Program-made: the position numbers and the translations under genes | Notes under the pieces: model-generated | Databases searched by the model: none | Told to the model about the DNA's origin: nothing | What the model saw: only the letters and a program-made list of their open reading frames with translations | In this document: piece by piece, positions 32,872-40,570 of the stretch | How positions within the stretch are numbered: position 1 is the first letter of the stretch | Layout: each line of letters begins with the position of its first letter | Origin: DASVUC01 sp038237225 | GTDB lineage: Bacteria > Planctomycetota > Phycisphaerae > Tepidisphaerales > Tepidisphaeraceae | NCBI GenBank assembly: GCA_038237225.1 | Contig: JBBRYX010000019.1 | Location: 1 to 64,000 of the forward strand | Reading direction: 5' to 3' | Length of the DNA: 64,000 nt

Positions 32872-34359
32872 TTAGACTGCGGGCGCGGTTGCCGAGGCGT
32901 GATCGGATGGGTTGTCGCGGGGCACGGTTGGGCCGAGACTTTCGTAACCGCCACCGCCGAAGGCATCTTCGAGGTTGTAGCCGGATTCACCGTGCTGGGA
33001 GAGGTCGAGGCCATCGTATTCATCCGCTTCGTTGACCCGCAATCCGGTGATCGCGTCAACGAGCTTGAGCAGGATGAATGAACCGATGATGGCGATGCCC
33101 CAGGTGATGGCGGTGGCGATGGCCTGACGGCCGAACTGGCCTGCGCCGGCTTCATACTTTCCGGCGATCAGCGAGTTGATCGATCCCGTGGCGAAGATGC
33201 CGGTGAGGAGCGCACCGAGCGTACCGCCCAGGCCGTGCACGCCGAAGGCGTCGAGCGCATCATCGTAACCCATGGCGTTCTTAAGGACGGTGGCGCCGAA
33301 GAAGCAGACGATGCCGCCGATAAGACCCATCAGGAGCGCGGACATCGGGGTTACAAATCCGCTGGCGGGGGTGATGACGACAAGTCCGGCGACGGCGCCG
33401 GAGATCGCGCCAAGCACGGTGGGCTTTCCGGTCTTGATCCATTCGATGAAGAGCCAGCCCAGGGTGGCGGCGGCGGCGGCGAAGTGCGTGTTGACCAGGG
33501 CGGCGCTGGCGAGGCCGTTGGCCGCCAGGGCGCTCCCGCCGTTGAACCCGAACCAGCCGACCCAGAGCAGGGCGGCGCCGATCACGGACAACACCACGCT
33601 GTGCGGGGGCATCGGGACTTTGCCATAGCCGCGCCGCCTGCCCATCACGATCGCGCAGACGAGCGCGGACACACCGGATGAGATATGGACGACGGTACCG
33701 CCCGCGAAGTCGAGAGCGGGGATGCCCCAGCCGCCGCCGGCGGGAGGCAATCCCCAGTTGAGCAGCCCGCCTTTTCCCCACACCATATGGGCCATCGGAC
33801 AGTAGACCACCAGCAGCCAGAGCACGGAGAAGATCATCATGCTGCTGAACTTCATGCGCTCGGCGTAGGCGCCGCAGATGAGGCCGGGCGTGATGATGGC
33901 GAACATGAGTTGATAGACCATCCAGGTTGTGTGCGGAATGGTTGCGGCATAGTCGGTGTTGGGATCGGCGCCGACGCCGCGTAAGAAAGCGAATTCGGTC
34001 CCGCCGATGAAGCGGTTTCCGGTCCCGAATGCAAGCGAGTAACCGATGATGGCCCAGACCACGGTGACGATCGCCATCAGGATGAAGGACTGCATCATGG
34101 TGGCTAAAACGTTTTTACGCCGGACCAGGCCGCTGTAGAAAAGCGCGAGTCCCGGCCCGGTCATCATGAGAACGAAAGCGGCGCTGACGAGCATCCAGGC
34201 GGTGTCACCGGTGTCGATCTTTGCCGGCGCGGACGCCGTCATCGCGGGCGTTCCCGCCGGGAAGGCGGTTTGGGCGTAAACGGGTATCGCGTTGACAATG
34301 AGGAATATGCCGGGCGCCGCGATGAGGGCGCGCAGCGACTTCGCAGGCATGAAAGTCAT
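32872..34359 (-). CDS. amt: Ammonium transporter (Amt family)
   Basis: A 495-aa Amt protein with an N-terminal signal-like segment (LRALIAAPGIFLIVNAIPVYAQ) followed by an Ala/Thr-rich linker and 11 membrane helices. Landmarks are DTAWMLVSAAFVLMMTGPGLALFYSGLVRRKNVL (first helix), DFAGGTVVHISSGVSALV with the first pore His of the twin-His pair, and DDALDAFGVHGLGGTLGALLTGIFA with the second. The C-terminus is cytosolic, where PII binds. The gene follows a PII gene by 66 bp in the same direction, the standard glnK-amt arrangement. Confidence 0.96.
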   Translation of the reverse strand: MTFMPAKSLRALIAAPGIFLIVNAIPVYAQTAFPAGTPAMTASAPAKIDTGDTAWMLVSAAFVLMMTGPGLALFYSGLVRRKNVLATMMQSFILMAIVTVVWAIIGYSLAFGTGNRFIGGTEFAFLRGVGADPNTDYAATIPHTTWMVYQLMFAIITPGLICGAYAERMKFSSMMIFSVLWLLVVYCPMAHMVWGKGGLLNWGLPPAGGGWGIPALDFAGGTVVHISSGVSALVCAIVMGRRRGYGKVPMPPHSVVLSVIGAALLWVGWFGFNGGSALAANGLASAALVNTHFAAAAATLGWLFIEWIKTGKPTVLGAISGAVAGLVVITPASGFVTPMSALLMGLIGGIVCFFGATVLKNAMGYDDALDAFGVHGLGGTLGALLTGIFATGSINSLIAGKYEAGAGQFGRQAIATAITWGIAIIGSFILLKLVDAITGLRVNEADEYDGLDLSQHGESGYNLEDAFGGGGYESLGPTVPRDNPSDHASATAPAV

Positions 34360-34425
34360 GCTATCTCCATCCGCGTTGAGGCAACCGAAACTTTGAGCTC
34401 TGCCGCTGTCTCGCCCAGCGTTTGA

Positions 34426-34764
34426 TTACAGAGCGGACTCGTTTCGTTCGCCGGTTCTGATCCTTACCGCTTCGACAATGGGGTAGACGAAGATCTTGCC
34501 GTCCCCCACCTCGCCGGTGTGCGCGGCCTCGGTGATGGATTTCACCGCGGCCGCGGTTTCTTCCGTTTTCACGCAGATCTTGAGGAGGACCTTGGGAACG
34601 AAACCGACGTCCATTTTGGCGCCGCGATATCGCTCGGTGTGTCCCATCTGCCGGCCAAAGCCTTTGCATTCGATGGCGGTGACCCCGAGAATTCCAATCT
34701 TGGCCAGGGCGGTCTTCACAGCGTCAAGCTTGTGGGGCTTGATCACAGCTTCGATCATTTGCAT
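34426..34764 (-). CDS. glnK: PII signal transduction protein lacking the Tyr51 uridylylation site
   Basis: A 112-aa PII protein: MQMIEAVIKPHKLDAVKTAL, GVTAIECKGFGRQMGHTERYRGAKM, PKVLLKICV, and the C-terminal signature TGEVGDGKIFVYPIVEAVRIRTGERNESAL. It senses ATP/ADP and 2-oxoglutarate and plugs the Amt channel encoded downstream. Counting from Met1, the T-loop reads Y46-R-G-A-K-M51: the Tyr51 that GlnD uridylylates in proteobacteria is Met, and residue 49, phosphorylated as Ser in cyanobacteria, is Ala. Regulation is therefore probably by ligands only. The ATG at 34764 is preceded by AGGAGAG at 8 bp. Confidence 0.95.
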   Translation of the reverse strand: MQMIEAVIKPHKLDAVKTALAKIGILGVTAIECKGFGRQMGHTERYRGAKMDVGFVPKVLLKICVKTEETAAAVKSITEAAHTGEVGDGKIFVYPIVEAVRIRTGERNESAL

Positions 34765-35004
34765 TGGGTAACTCTCCTGGTGACCTAAAGGGGATAGCGG
34801 TTCCACCGGTATCCTAACCGCCTGGTCGCCGTCGATTGAAGTAATCGCCCGGTGCCGCGCCATTACAAGCGTCATGCCAGAGGTTGAATCCGTTTAGAAA
34901 CGTGAAAAGGCATTGTCGAAGCTGTGGGTGTGCGCAAAGGCGCAGCAGACGGATGAAGCGGACGGCCCTTTGCCTAATTGTTAGGCGACTGGGAGAGGCA
35001 TCGG

Positions 35005-35397
35005 TTAGCACACTTCATCGAGCACGTGTTCGGCGACGAAGATCGGGACGGTCGTCGCGATCCCGAGTGCGATGGCATCGGAGGGTCGGCTGTCGATCTC
35101 GACGACTTGACCGTCGCGCCGGATGAAGATGCGGGCGAAGAAGGTGTGGTTCTCGAGATCGTTGATCTCGATCTTGTCGATGCTTCCGCCGAGGGACTCG
35201 ATGATGTTGGCGAGGAGGTCGTGGGTCATCGGGCGCTGCATGGGGATGCCCTTGAGGCGTCGGTCGATGGCCATGGCTTCGGGGCTGCCGATGACGATGG
35301 GGAATTTGCGCTCGCCATCGACCTCTTTGAGCATGATGATCTGCTGATCCATCATCTCCGAGATGATGATCTTGTGCAGTTCCATTTGAACAGACAT
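35005..35397 (-). CDS. Bifunctional nuclease (BFN, DUF151) domain protein
   Basis: A 130-aa single-domain protein: IIMLKEVDGERKFPIVIGSPEAMAIDRRLKGIPMQRPMTHDLLANIIESLGG, IDKIEINDLENHTFFARIFI, and VEIDSRPSDAIALGIATTVPIFVAEHVLDE. The closing R-P-S-D-A-I-A-L motif is diagnostic of the DUF151/BFN family. Plant and some bacterial members show nuclease activity; the cellular role in bacteria is unclear. Divergent from the exporter operon. Confidence 0.92.
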   Translation of the reverse strand: MSVQMELHKIIISEMMDQQIIMLKEVDGERKFPIVIGSPEAMAIDRRLKGIPMQRPMTHDLLANIIESLGGSIDKIEINDLENHTFFARIFIRRDGQVVEIDSRPSDAIALGIATTVPIFVAEHVLDEVC

Positions 35398-35523
35398 GGC
35401 GCGCTCCCGGGGTTCGTTGAACAGTAGAAGTGACGGGAATTTGTGTCAAGAAGAAAGATCGGAAGCGCGCGTCGGGCGTCCTGGCGGGAAAGGTAAGTGC
35501 AAAGGGCTATAATCGTTCGCACC

Positions 35524-36786
35524 ATGTTTGCACTTCGTGCGCCCAGCGCCAGCCGAAACATTCTCATTGCCGCCGGCGTGCTGCTTGTGCTGGGGTTTGC
35601 CATTTGGGGCATTTTTGTTCTGACCAGCCCCTCCATTTCAGTCACCGAAGCGGTGGAAGGGCCTGTCGTCCAGGCTTTCTATTCAACGGGAACGATTCAG
35701 CCGGAGCGCGAGTATCCTGTCAAAGCAAACGCCGCGGGAACGGTGACGGAGGTTCGCGTGGACAAGGGTGCGCACGTGAAGAAGGGGGATGTGCTGGCGG
35801 TTGTATCCGATCCGGCACTTCAGTTTCAGGTGGATAAAGCACAAGCGGAGCTGAAGGAAAAAGTGGCGCGGGCGGATGCGAAGCGCTCGCCGGTGCTGAC
35901 AAGCCTGGAGGCTCAGATCTCGGCATACAACGACCTTGTCACGATTGCCAGGCGTGAAGTCGATCGGGTGACAGGGCTTGTTCAGAGCAGTGCCGCCAAG
36001 CAGTCGGATCTGGATCTGGCGATGGATCGGCTGAAGAAGAATGGGTCGGAGTTTGAATCGTTGAAAGGTGAACGGGCGAGCAAAGAGTTGGAACTTCAGA
36101 AGGACCTGGATGTCGCGCAATCCGCGCTATCCACCGCAACGTGGAACCTCGAGCAGCAGACGATCAAAAGCCCGATCGACGGTGTTGTGCTGAACCGTCC
36201 AACTTCCGTCGGCACCCGCCTGGCGGTGAACGACCCGCTGATGCTTGTCGCCAATGTCGCGCCCGAATCGCTCATCATGCGAGCGGCGGTTGATGAGGAG
36301 GACATCGCGAAGGTTCGCACGGATCAGGTGGTGCGGATGACGCTCTATGCGTTTCCGGGGCGGGCGCTGTCGGGGAAGGTGACGCGCGTCTATGACCAGG
36401 CGGATCCGGACCGTCGAACGTTTGAAGTGGATGTGAAGATGGTCGAGCTTGAAACGCATCTTCAGCCGGGAATGACGGGGGAGCTTGCGTTTGTGATGGC
36501 GGAAAAGAGTCGCGCCGTGGTGGTGCCGAGCCAGGCGGTTCAGGCGGGAGGCGTCTATGTCATCGGACACGGGAAGATTGAGAAGCGCAGCGTGCAGGTC
36601 GGCATCCGGAGCGTCGAACGCGCTGAGATCGTCACCGGGCTGAACGCCGGCGAGCGCATCGCAATCAGTCCCGTGAGCGATCTTCGGGATGCGCAGCGCG
36701 TTCGAACAACGTTTATCGATCCGCTGGCGGCAGCCGGTCTGAACAAACCTCCTCCGATCCAGGAAGCGTTCAAGGGCTTCCAGTAA
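35524..36786 (+). CDS. Periplasmic adaptor (MacA/HlyD-like) of an ABC exporter
   Basis: A ~420-aa membrane-fusion protein: one N-terminal transmembrane anchor (ILIAAGVLLVLGFAIWGIFVL), a biotinyl-lipoyl-like half domain (YPVKANAAGTVTEVRVDKGAHVKKGDVLAVV), a helical hairpin (residues ~100-200, KAQAELKEKVARADAKR...), then the second lipoyl half (QTIKSPIDGVVLNRPTSVGTRLAVNDPLM) and beta-barrel domains. It is the first gene of a three-gene operon with an FtsX-type permease (7 bp gap) and an ATPase. I favour the ATG at 35524; a GTG nine codons upstream is in frame. Cargo unknown. Confidence 0.9.
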   Translation: MFALRAPSASRNILIAAGVLLVLGFAIWGIFVLTSPSISVTEAVEGPVVQAFYSTGTIQPEREYPVKANAAGTVTEVRVDKGAHVKKGDVLAVVSDPALQFQVDKAQAELKEKVARADAKRSPVLTSLEAQISAYNDLVTIARREVDRVTGLVQSSAAKQSDLDLAMDRLKKNGSEFESLKGERASKELELQKDLDVAQSALSTATWNLEQQTIKSPIDGVVLNRPTSVGTRLAVNDPLMLVANVAPESLIMRAAVDEEDIAKVRTDQVVRMTLYAFPGRALSGKVTRVYDQADPDRRTFEVDVKMVELETHLQPGMTGELAFVMAEKSRAVVVPSQAVQAGGVYVIGHGKIEKRSVQVGIRSVERAEIVTGLNAGERIAISPVSDLRDAQRVRTTFIDPLAAAGLNKPPPIQEAFKGFQ

Positions 36787-36792
36787 GTTCCG

Positions 36793-38040
36793 ATGCGCTG
36801 GTTTATTTCATTGCGCTATCTGCTGTCTCATCTCCGCCAGACGCTGGTTTGCGTCGCGGGCGTGACCATCTCGGTGATGATGTTCATCACGATGACGTCG
36901 TTGATGGACGGGTTTACGGACAAGTTCATCATTGAAACGGTGGAGTCGTCGGGGCATGTCACGATCTACGATGAGCCTCGGGAGAAGGAGACGAAGATTC
37001 TGGAGAGCGTGTACAAAGATCCGCACGCGCTTTTGAGCATGGTGGGGGTTAAGCCGCGCGATCAGGTGAAGAAGATCAAGAACCCGACGGGCTTGATCGC
37101 GACGCTGCGTCGGATGCCGCACGTTCAGGCCGCGGCACCGGTTGTGAAGGGGGATTTGATTGCGACATACGGCACGAAAACGTATGGCATGCAAATTTTT
37201 GGAGTCGATCCAAAGCAGCAAACGGTTGTGACGACGATCGGGCAAAAGGTCACCAAGGGGGCGTTTGAACGACTGAATACCACCGCCGATGGGATTGTGC
37301 TGGGCAGGGGTGTTGCACAGACGCTGGGCGCGCGGATTGATGACAACGTGACGCTTTCAAGTCCGGAAGGGGGGCACACGATCGCCAAAGTCGTCGGGAT
37401 CTTCGACACGGGGGTAACGCCTGTCGATTACGGGCGGGCGTACATGATGGTGAACAACGCGCAGACGCTGCTGAATCGCAAGAACATCATCAACGAGATC
37501 GTGCTCCGGCTCGACGATTACAAGCAGGCTCGCGAGGTTGCAGCGCAGATCGAATCCGTTTGCGGCTACAAAACCTATAGCTGGCAGGAAGCGAACGAGA
37601 ATTTTCTGAAGATCTTTCGGATCCAGACGATCATCACGTACTTCATCACCGGCGCGCTCTTGCTCGTGGCGGCGTTCGGGGTGCTGAATATCCTCATCAT
37701 GGCGGTGCTCGAGCGCGTTAATGACATCGCCATCCTGAAGAGCTTTGGCATGTCGCGCGCTGACATCACGCAGATCTATCTCTTTCAAGGATTGGTCATC
37801 GCGCTGATCGGCGCATCGCTGGGCCTCCTGCTGGGCAAGCTTGGCGTCGAGGGTCTGCGACGACTTCCGATCCACATGGAAGGCCTTGTTAAAGCAGAAG
37901 GCCTGCTTATGAGCGAGCATCCAAGCCAGTATGTTCAAGGCCTGGTGGGCTCGATCGTGGTGGTGCTGCTCGCATCGGTTTACCCCGCGCGGCGTGCCGC
38001 GAAGTACGACCCGGTGGAGGTCATCCGTGGCGCCCACTAG
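36793..38040 (+). CDS. ABC transporter permease (FtsX/MacB-LolC type)
   Basis: A 415-aa permease with one N-terminal helix (LVCVAGVTISVMMFITMTSL), a ~230-residue periplasmic MacB-type domain, and three C-terminal helices (TYFITGALLLVAAFGVLNILIMAVLERVNDIAILKSFGMSRADITQIYLFQGLVIALIGASLG and ... VVLLASVYPARRAAKYDPVEVIRG). The E-R-x-x-D-I-x-I-L-K-x-F-G-M coupling segment is characteristic. It works with the adaptor upstream and the ATPase downstream. Its last 14 bases overlap the ATPase start, indicating translational coupling. Confidence 0.93.
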   Translation: MRWFISLRYLLSHLRQTLVCVAGVTISVMMFITMTSLMDGFTDKFIIETVESSGHVTIYDEPREKETKILESVYKDPHALLSMVGVKPRDQVKKIKNPTGLIATLRRMPHVQAAAPVVKGDLIATYGTKTYGMQIFGVDPKQQTVVTTIGQKVTKGAFERLNTTADGIVLGRGVAQTLGARIDDNVTLSSPEGGHTIAKVVGIFDTGVTPVDYGRAYMMVNNAQTLLNRKNIINEIVLRLDDYKQAREVAAQIESVCGYKTYSWQEANENFLKIFRIQTIITYFITGALLLVAAFGVLNILIMAVLERVNDIAILKSFGMSRADITQIYLFQGLVIALIGASLGLLLGKLGVEGLRRLPIHMEGLVKAEGLLMSEHPSQYVQGLVGSIVVVLLASVYPARRAAKYDPVEVIRGAH

Positions 38041-38818
38041 CGCAGAAACTCTCGACTACAGACGAGAGCGCAGCGGGTTCGCGGCGGGATCGAACGGCGC
38101 GAGTCTCCTGCGCGCGCAGAACGTCCACCGCTATCTCGGCACCGGCGAAGCGCAAACGCTCATTCTCAAAGGCGTGTCGGTCAGCATTACCCGGGGCGAG
38201 TACATCTCAATCATCGGTGCATCGGGTTCCGGCAAGTCCACGCTTCTTTATCTGCTTGGCGGATTAGATCGGCCCGACCGCGCCGACTCGGCGGGCAATC
38301 CCTTCAATCCTGTCAGCGCCATCTTCATCGATGACAGAAACACGAGCGAACTCAACGAAATTGACCTTGCCCTCCTCCGAAATCAGAAAATCGGGTTTGT
38401 CTTTCAGTTCCACTACCTGTTGAAAGAATTCACGGCCCAGGAAAATGTTGCCCTCCCGATGTTCAAGCTGGGACGTCTCAATAAAGCGCAGGCGATGGAG
38501 CGAGCCTCCAGCCTGCTGGATCGGCTGGGTTTGGGCGACAAAGCGCGGCGCCGGGCGAATCGGTTATCCGGTGGCGAGCAGCAGCGTGTCGCGGTTGCAA
38601 GAGCGCTTGCGAACGAGCCGGATGCGTTATTAGCGGACGAGCCGACCGGCAACCTCGACCGCAAGAACAGCGAATCGGTGGCGGAAATTTTCGCTGAGCT
38701 GGCGGCAGGGGGGCAAACCATCGTGATGGTGACCCATGAGCAGGCCCTCGCCCGCCGCGCCCGGCGGATCATCACGATGGAGGACGGCATCATTGTTGCC
38801 GATAGTTCGAACAGCTAG
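38027..38818 (+). CDS. ABC transporter ATP-binding protein (MacB/LolD-like)
   Basis: A 263-aa ATPase: Walker A IGASGSGKSTLLYLLGG (~residues 63-79), Q-loop in GFVFQFHYLLKEFTAQEN, signature LSGGEQQRVAVARALANEPDALLADEPTGNLD (signature and Walker B, ~180-212) and switch His in VTHEQALARRA. The GTG start at 38027 lies inside the permease gene and is preceded by GGAGG at 7 bp; no ATG fits. Residues ~85-110 hold a short insertion (SAGNPFNPVSAIFIDDRNTS). Energises the exporter encoded by the two preceding genes. Confidence 0.93.
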   Translation: MAPTSAETLDYRRERSGFAAGSNGASLLRAQNVHRYLGTGEAQTLILKGVSVSITRGEYISIIGASGSGKSTLLYLLGGLDRPDRADSAGNPFNPVSAIFIDDRNTSELNEIDLALLRNQKIGFVFQFHYLLKEFTAQENVALPMFKLGRLNKAQAMERASSLLDRLGLGDKARRRANRLSGGEQQRVAVARALANEPDALLADEPTGNLDRKNSESVAEIFAELAAGGQTIVMVTHEQALARRARRIITMEDGIIVADSSNS

Positions 38819-38916
38819 CGTCTTTTTTGCGTGACACGGGCGATAGTCGGCGTGATCGGAGCTTATCGGAGCCGATTGACACCTCATTGGGAATAACTAA
38901 CTTGACCGGTTCTCCT

Positions 38917-39858
38917 ATGCGAATTCTCATCTCCGGCGGTGCCGGTTTTCTTGCCTCCCACCTGACTGACCTGCTGCTTGCGCAGGGCGATTCGGTCGTC
39001 GGCGTGGATAACTTTATCACCGGCAAATCCGCCAACATCGCACACCTGAAAAATGAAAAGCGCTACGACTTCATCGAGCACGATGTGATCAAGCCGCTCG
39101 AAATTTCCGGCGCCATCGACCGCATCTACCACATGGCGTCGCCCGCGAGCCCGATCGGGTACGTGAAGCACCAGATCGCAACGATGAAGGTGAACAGCGA
39201 AGGGACCTGGAATTTGCTGGAGCTTTCGCTGGCAAAGAAGGCGCGTTTCCTGATGGCGTCGACCAGTGAATGCTACGGAGACCCCGACTGCAATCCGCAG
39301 CCGGAAACGTACTGGGGCAACGTCAATCCGATCGGCCTGCGATCGATGTACGATGAAGCGAAGCGCTTCAGCGAAGCGTGCACAATGGCGTATTTTCGCG
39401 AGCGCAAGGCGGACACGCGAATCATCCGAATCTTTAACACCTACGGCCCGCGGATGGACCCTTACGACGGGCGCGTCGTGATCAGTTTTATCCGTCAGGC
39501 GCTGAACCATGAAGACCTCACCGTCTTCGGGGAAGGCGCGCAGACGCGTTCGCTTTGCTACGTCACGGATCTGGTTCGCGGGATCAACCTGACGATGGAA
39601 TCGGACTTTCATGAGCCGATCAATCTTGGGAACCCGGATGAGGTGACGATTTTGCAGATCGCGAAAGAAGTGATGGCATTGATCCCCGGGACGAAGAGCA
39701 AGATCGTCCACCAGGCGATGCCGCCGGATGATCCGCGGGTGCGTTGCCCGGACATCACGCGGGCGAAGCAGATTTTGAAATGGACGCCGCTGATCTCCCG
39801 GAAAGAGGGATTGGGCAAGATGATCGATTTTTATCGAGATCAACTGCTTACGACGTAG
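38917..39858 (+). CDS. UDP-glucuronate decarboxylase-like NAD-dependent epimerase (UXS)
   Basis: A 313-aa extended SDR. Rossmann motif ILISGGAGFLASHLTDLLL (residues 3-21), YHMASPASPIGYVKHQIATMKVNSEGTWNLLELS, FLMASTSECYGDPDCNPQPETYWGNVNPIGLRSMYDEAKRFSEAC with the catalytic YxxxK (Y-D-E-A-K), and RIFNTYGPRMDPYDGRVVISFI. This wording is close to UDP-xylose synthase, which makes UDP-xylose from UDP-glucuronate. The ATG at 38917 is the first methionine of the fold. Product would feed surface glycan synthesis. Confidence 0.9.
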   Translation: MRILISGGAGFLASHLTDLLLAQGDSVVGVDNFITGKSANIAHLKNEKRYDFIEHDVIKPLEISGAIDRIYHMASPASPIGYVKHQIATMKVNSEGTWNLLELSLAKKARFLMASTSECYGDPDCNPQPETYWGNVNPIGLRSMYDEAKRFSEACTMAYFRERKADTRIIRIFNTYGPRMDPYDGRVVISFIRQALNHEDLTVFGEGAQTRSLCYVTDLVRGINLTMESDFHEPINLGNPDEVTILQIAKEVMALIPGTKSKIVHQAMPPDDPRVRCPDITRAKQILKWTPLISRKEGLGKMIDFYRDQLLTT

Positions 39859-39928
39859 GCAGGCAACCGCGAACATTTCACTGATTTCACCGAGACTGAA
39901 ACTTGTCTGAAGGGTGGAAGCTGCTTAT

Positions 39929-39948
39929 CTTTCAGTAACTACTGAAAG
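39929..39948. promoter_or_regulatory. Perfect palindromic candidate operator
   Basis: CTTTCAGTAACTACTGAAAG, a 9-bp perfect inverted repeat around AC, ends 6 bp before the start codon of the GbsR/MarR-type regulator. This is the position and shape expected of an autoregulatory operator. The inference is not tested. Confidence 0.6.
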
Positions 39949-39954
39949 GTCATC

Positions 39955-40530
39955 ATGCCGCTGACGCTTGAAAAGCCCGCACTTGGGGACGTTCATCAGC
40001 AACTAAGAACCGCCCAGGATCTTTTTATTCGCCGCTGGGGCGAGATGGGGGCGACGTGGGGGATCAATCGCACGATGGCGGAGATTCATGCCCTGCTCTA
40101 CATCACCGGCACGCCGCAATGCACGGATGACGTGATGGAGCGGCTGCATATTTCGCGCGGGAATTCGAGCATGTCGCTTCGGGCGTTGTGCGATTGGGGA
40201 ATCATTCGGCGGCTGCATCGGCGCGGGGAGCGCCGGGAGTATTTCGAAAGCCTTGGCGACGTGTGGGAGATGTTCTCAATCATCGCGGCGGAGCGAAAGC
40301 GCCGGGAGATGGATCCGGTTCTCGAGACCATCAAGCAGTGCCGGCAGATGCTCGAGGAATCGACGTTGGGTAAGGTCGCCTCGCGGCAGGAAACGGTGCA
40401 GCTTACGCTTGGGCGCTTATCGAGCATGGAAGAGTTCATGACGGTGACGAACAAGATTTTCCAGCAATTCATTGGGAACGCGAAGAGCGGATTGACTCGT
40501 GTGGTGAAGGTGTTGCTGAAGGCGTTTTGA
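39955..40530 (+). CDS. GbsR/MarR-family transcriptional regulator
   Basis: A 191-aa winged-helix protein: DLFIRRWGEMGATWGINRTMAEIHALLYITGTPQCTDDVMERLHISRGNSSMSLRALCDWGIIRRLHRRGERREYFE. The helix-turn-helix is at ~55-85 and is followed by the wing and a dimerisation helix region. Matches the GbsR subfamily, whose members repress choline/betaine or polysaccharide-related genes. It lies 96 bp after the UXS gene in the same direction and is convergent with lptD. A perfect palindrome lies just before its start, which may be its own binding site. Confidence 0.85.
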   Translation: MPLTLEKPALGDVHQQLRTAQDLFIRRWGEMGATWGINRTMAEIHALLYITGTPQCTDDVMERLHISRGNSSMSLRALCDWGIIRRLHRRGERREYFESLGDVWEMFSIIAAERKRREMDPVLETIKQCRQMLEESTLGKVASRQETVQLTLGRLSSMEEFMTVTNKIFQQFIGNAKSGLTRVVKVLLKAF

Positions 40531-40570
40531 GTTGCCTTTTGCGTTGAAAACGGTCGGTCGGTGCGGTGTT

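Noticed and set aside
34972..34986. GCCTAATTGTTAGGC as an attC-like end pair
   Set aside because: The two heptamer-like halves are only 3 bp apart, with no L boxes or loop. It is a small hairpin downstream of the BFN gene.
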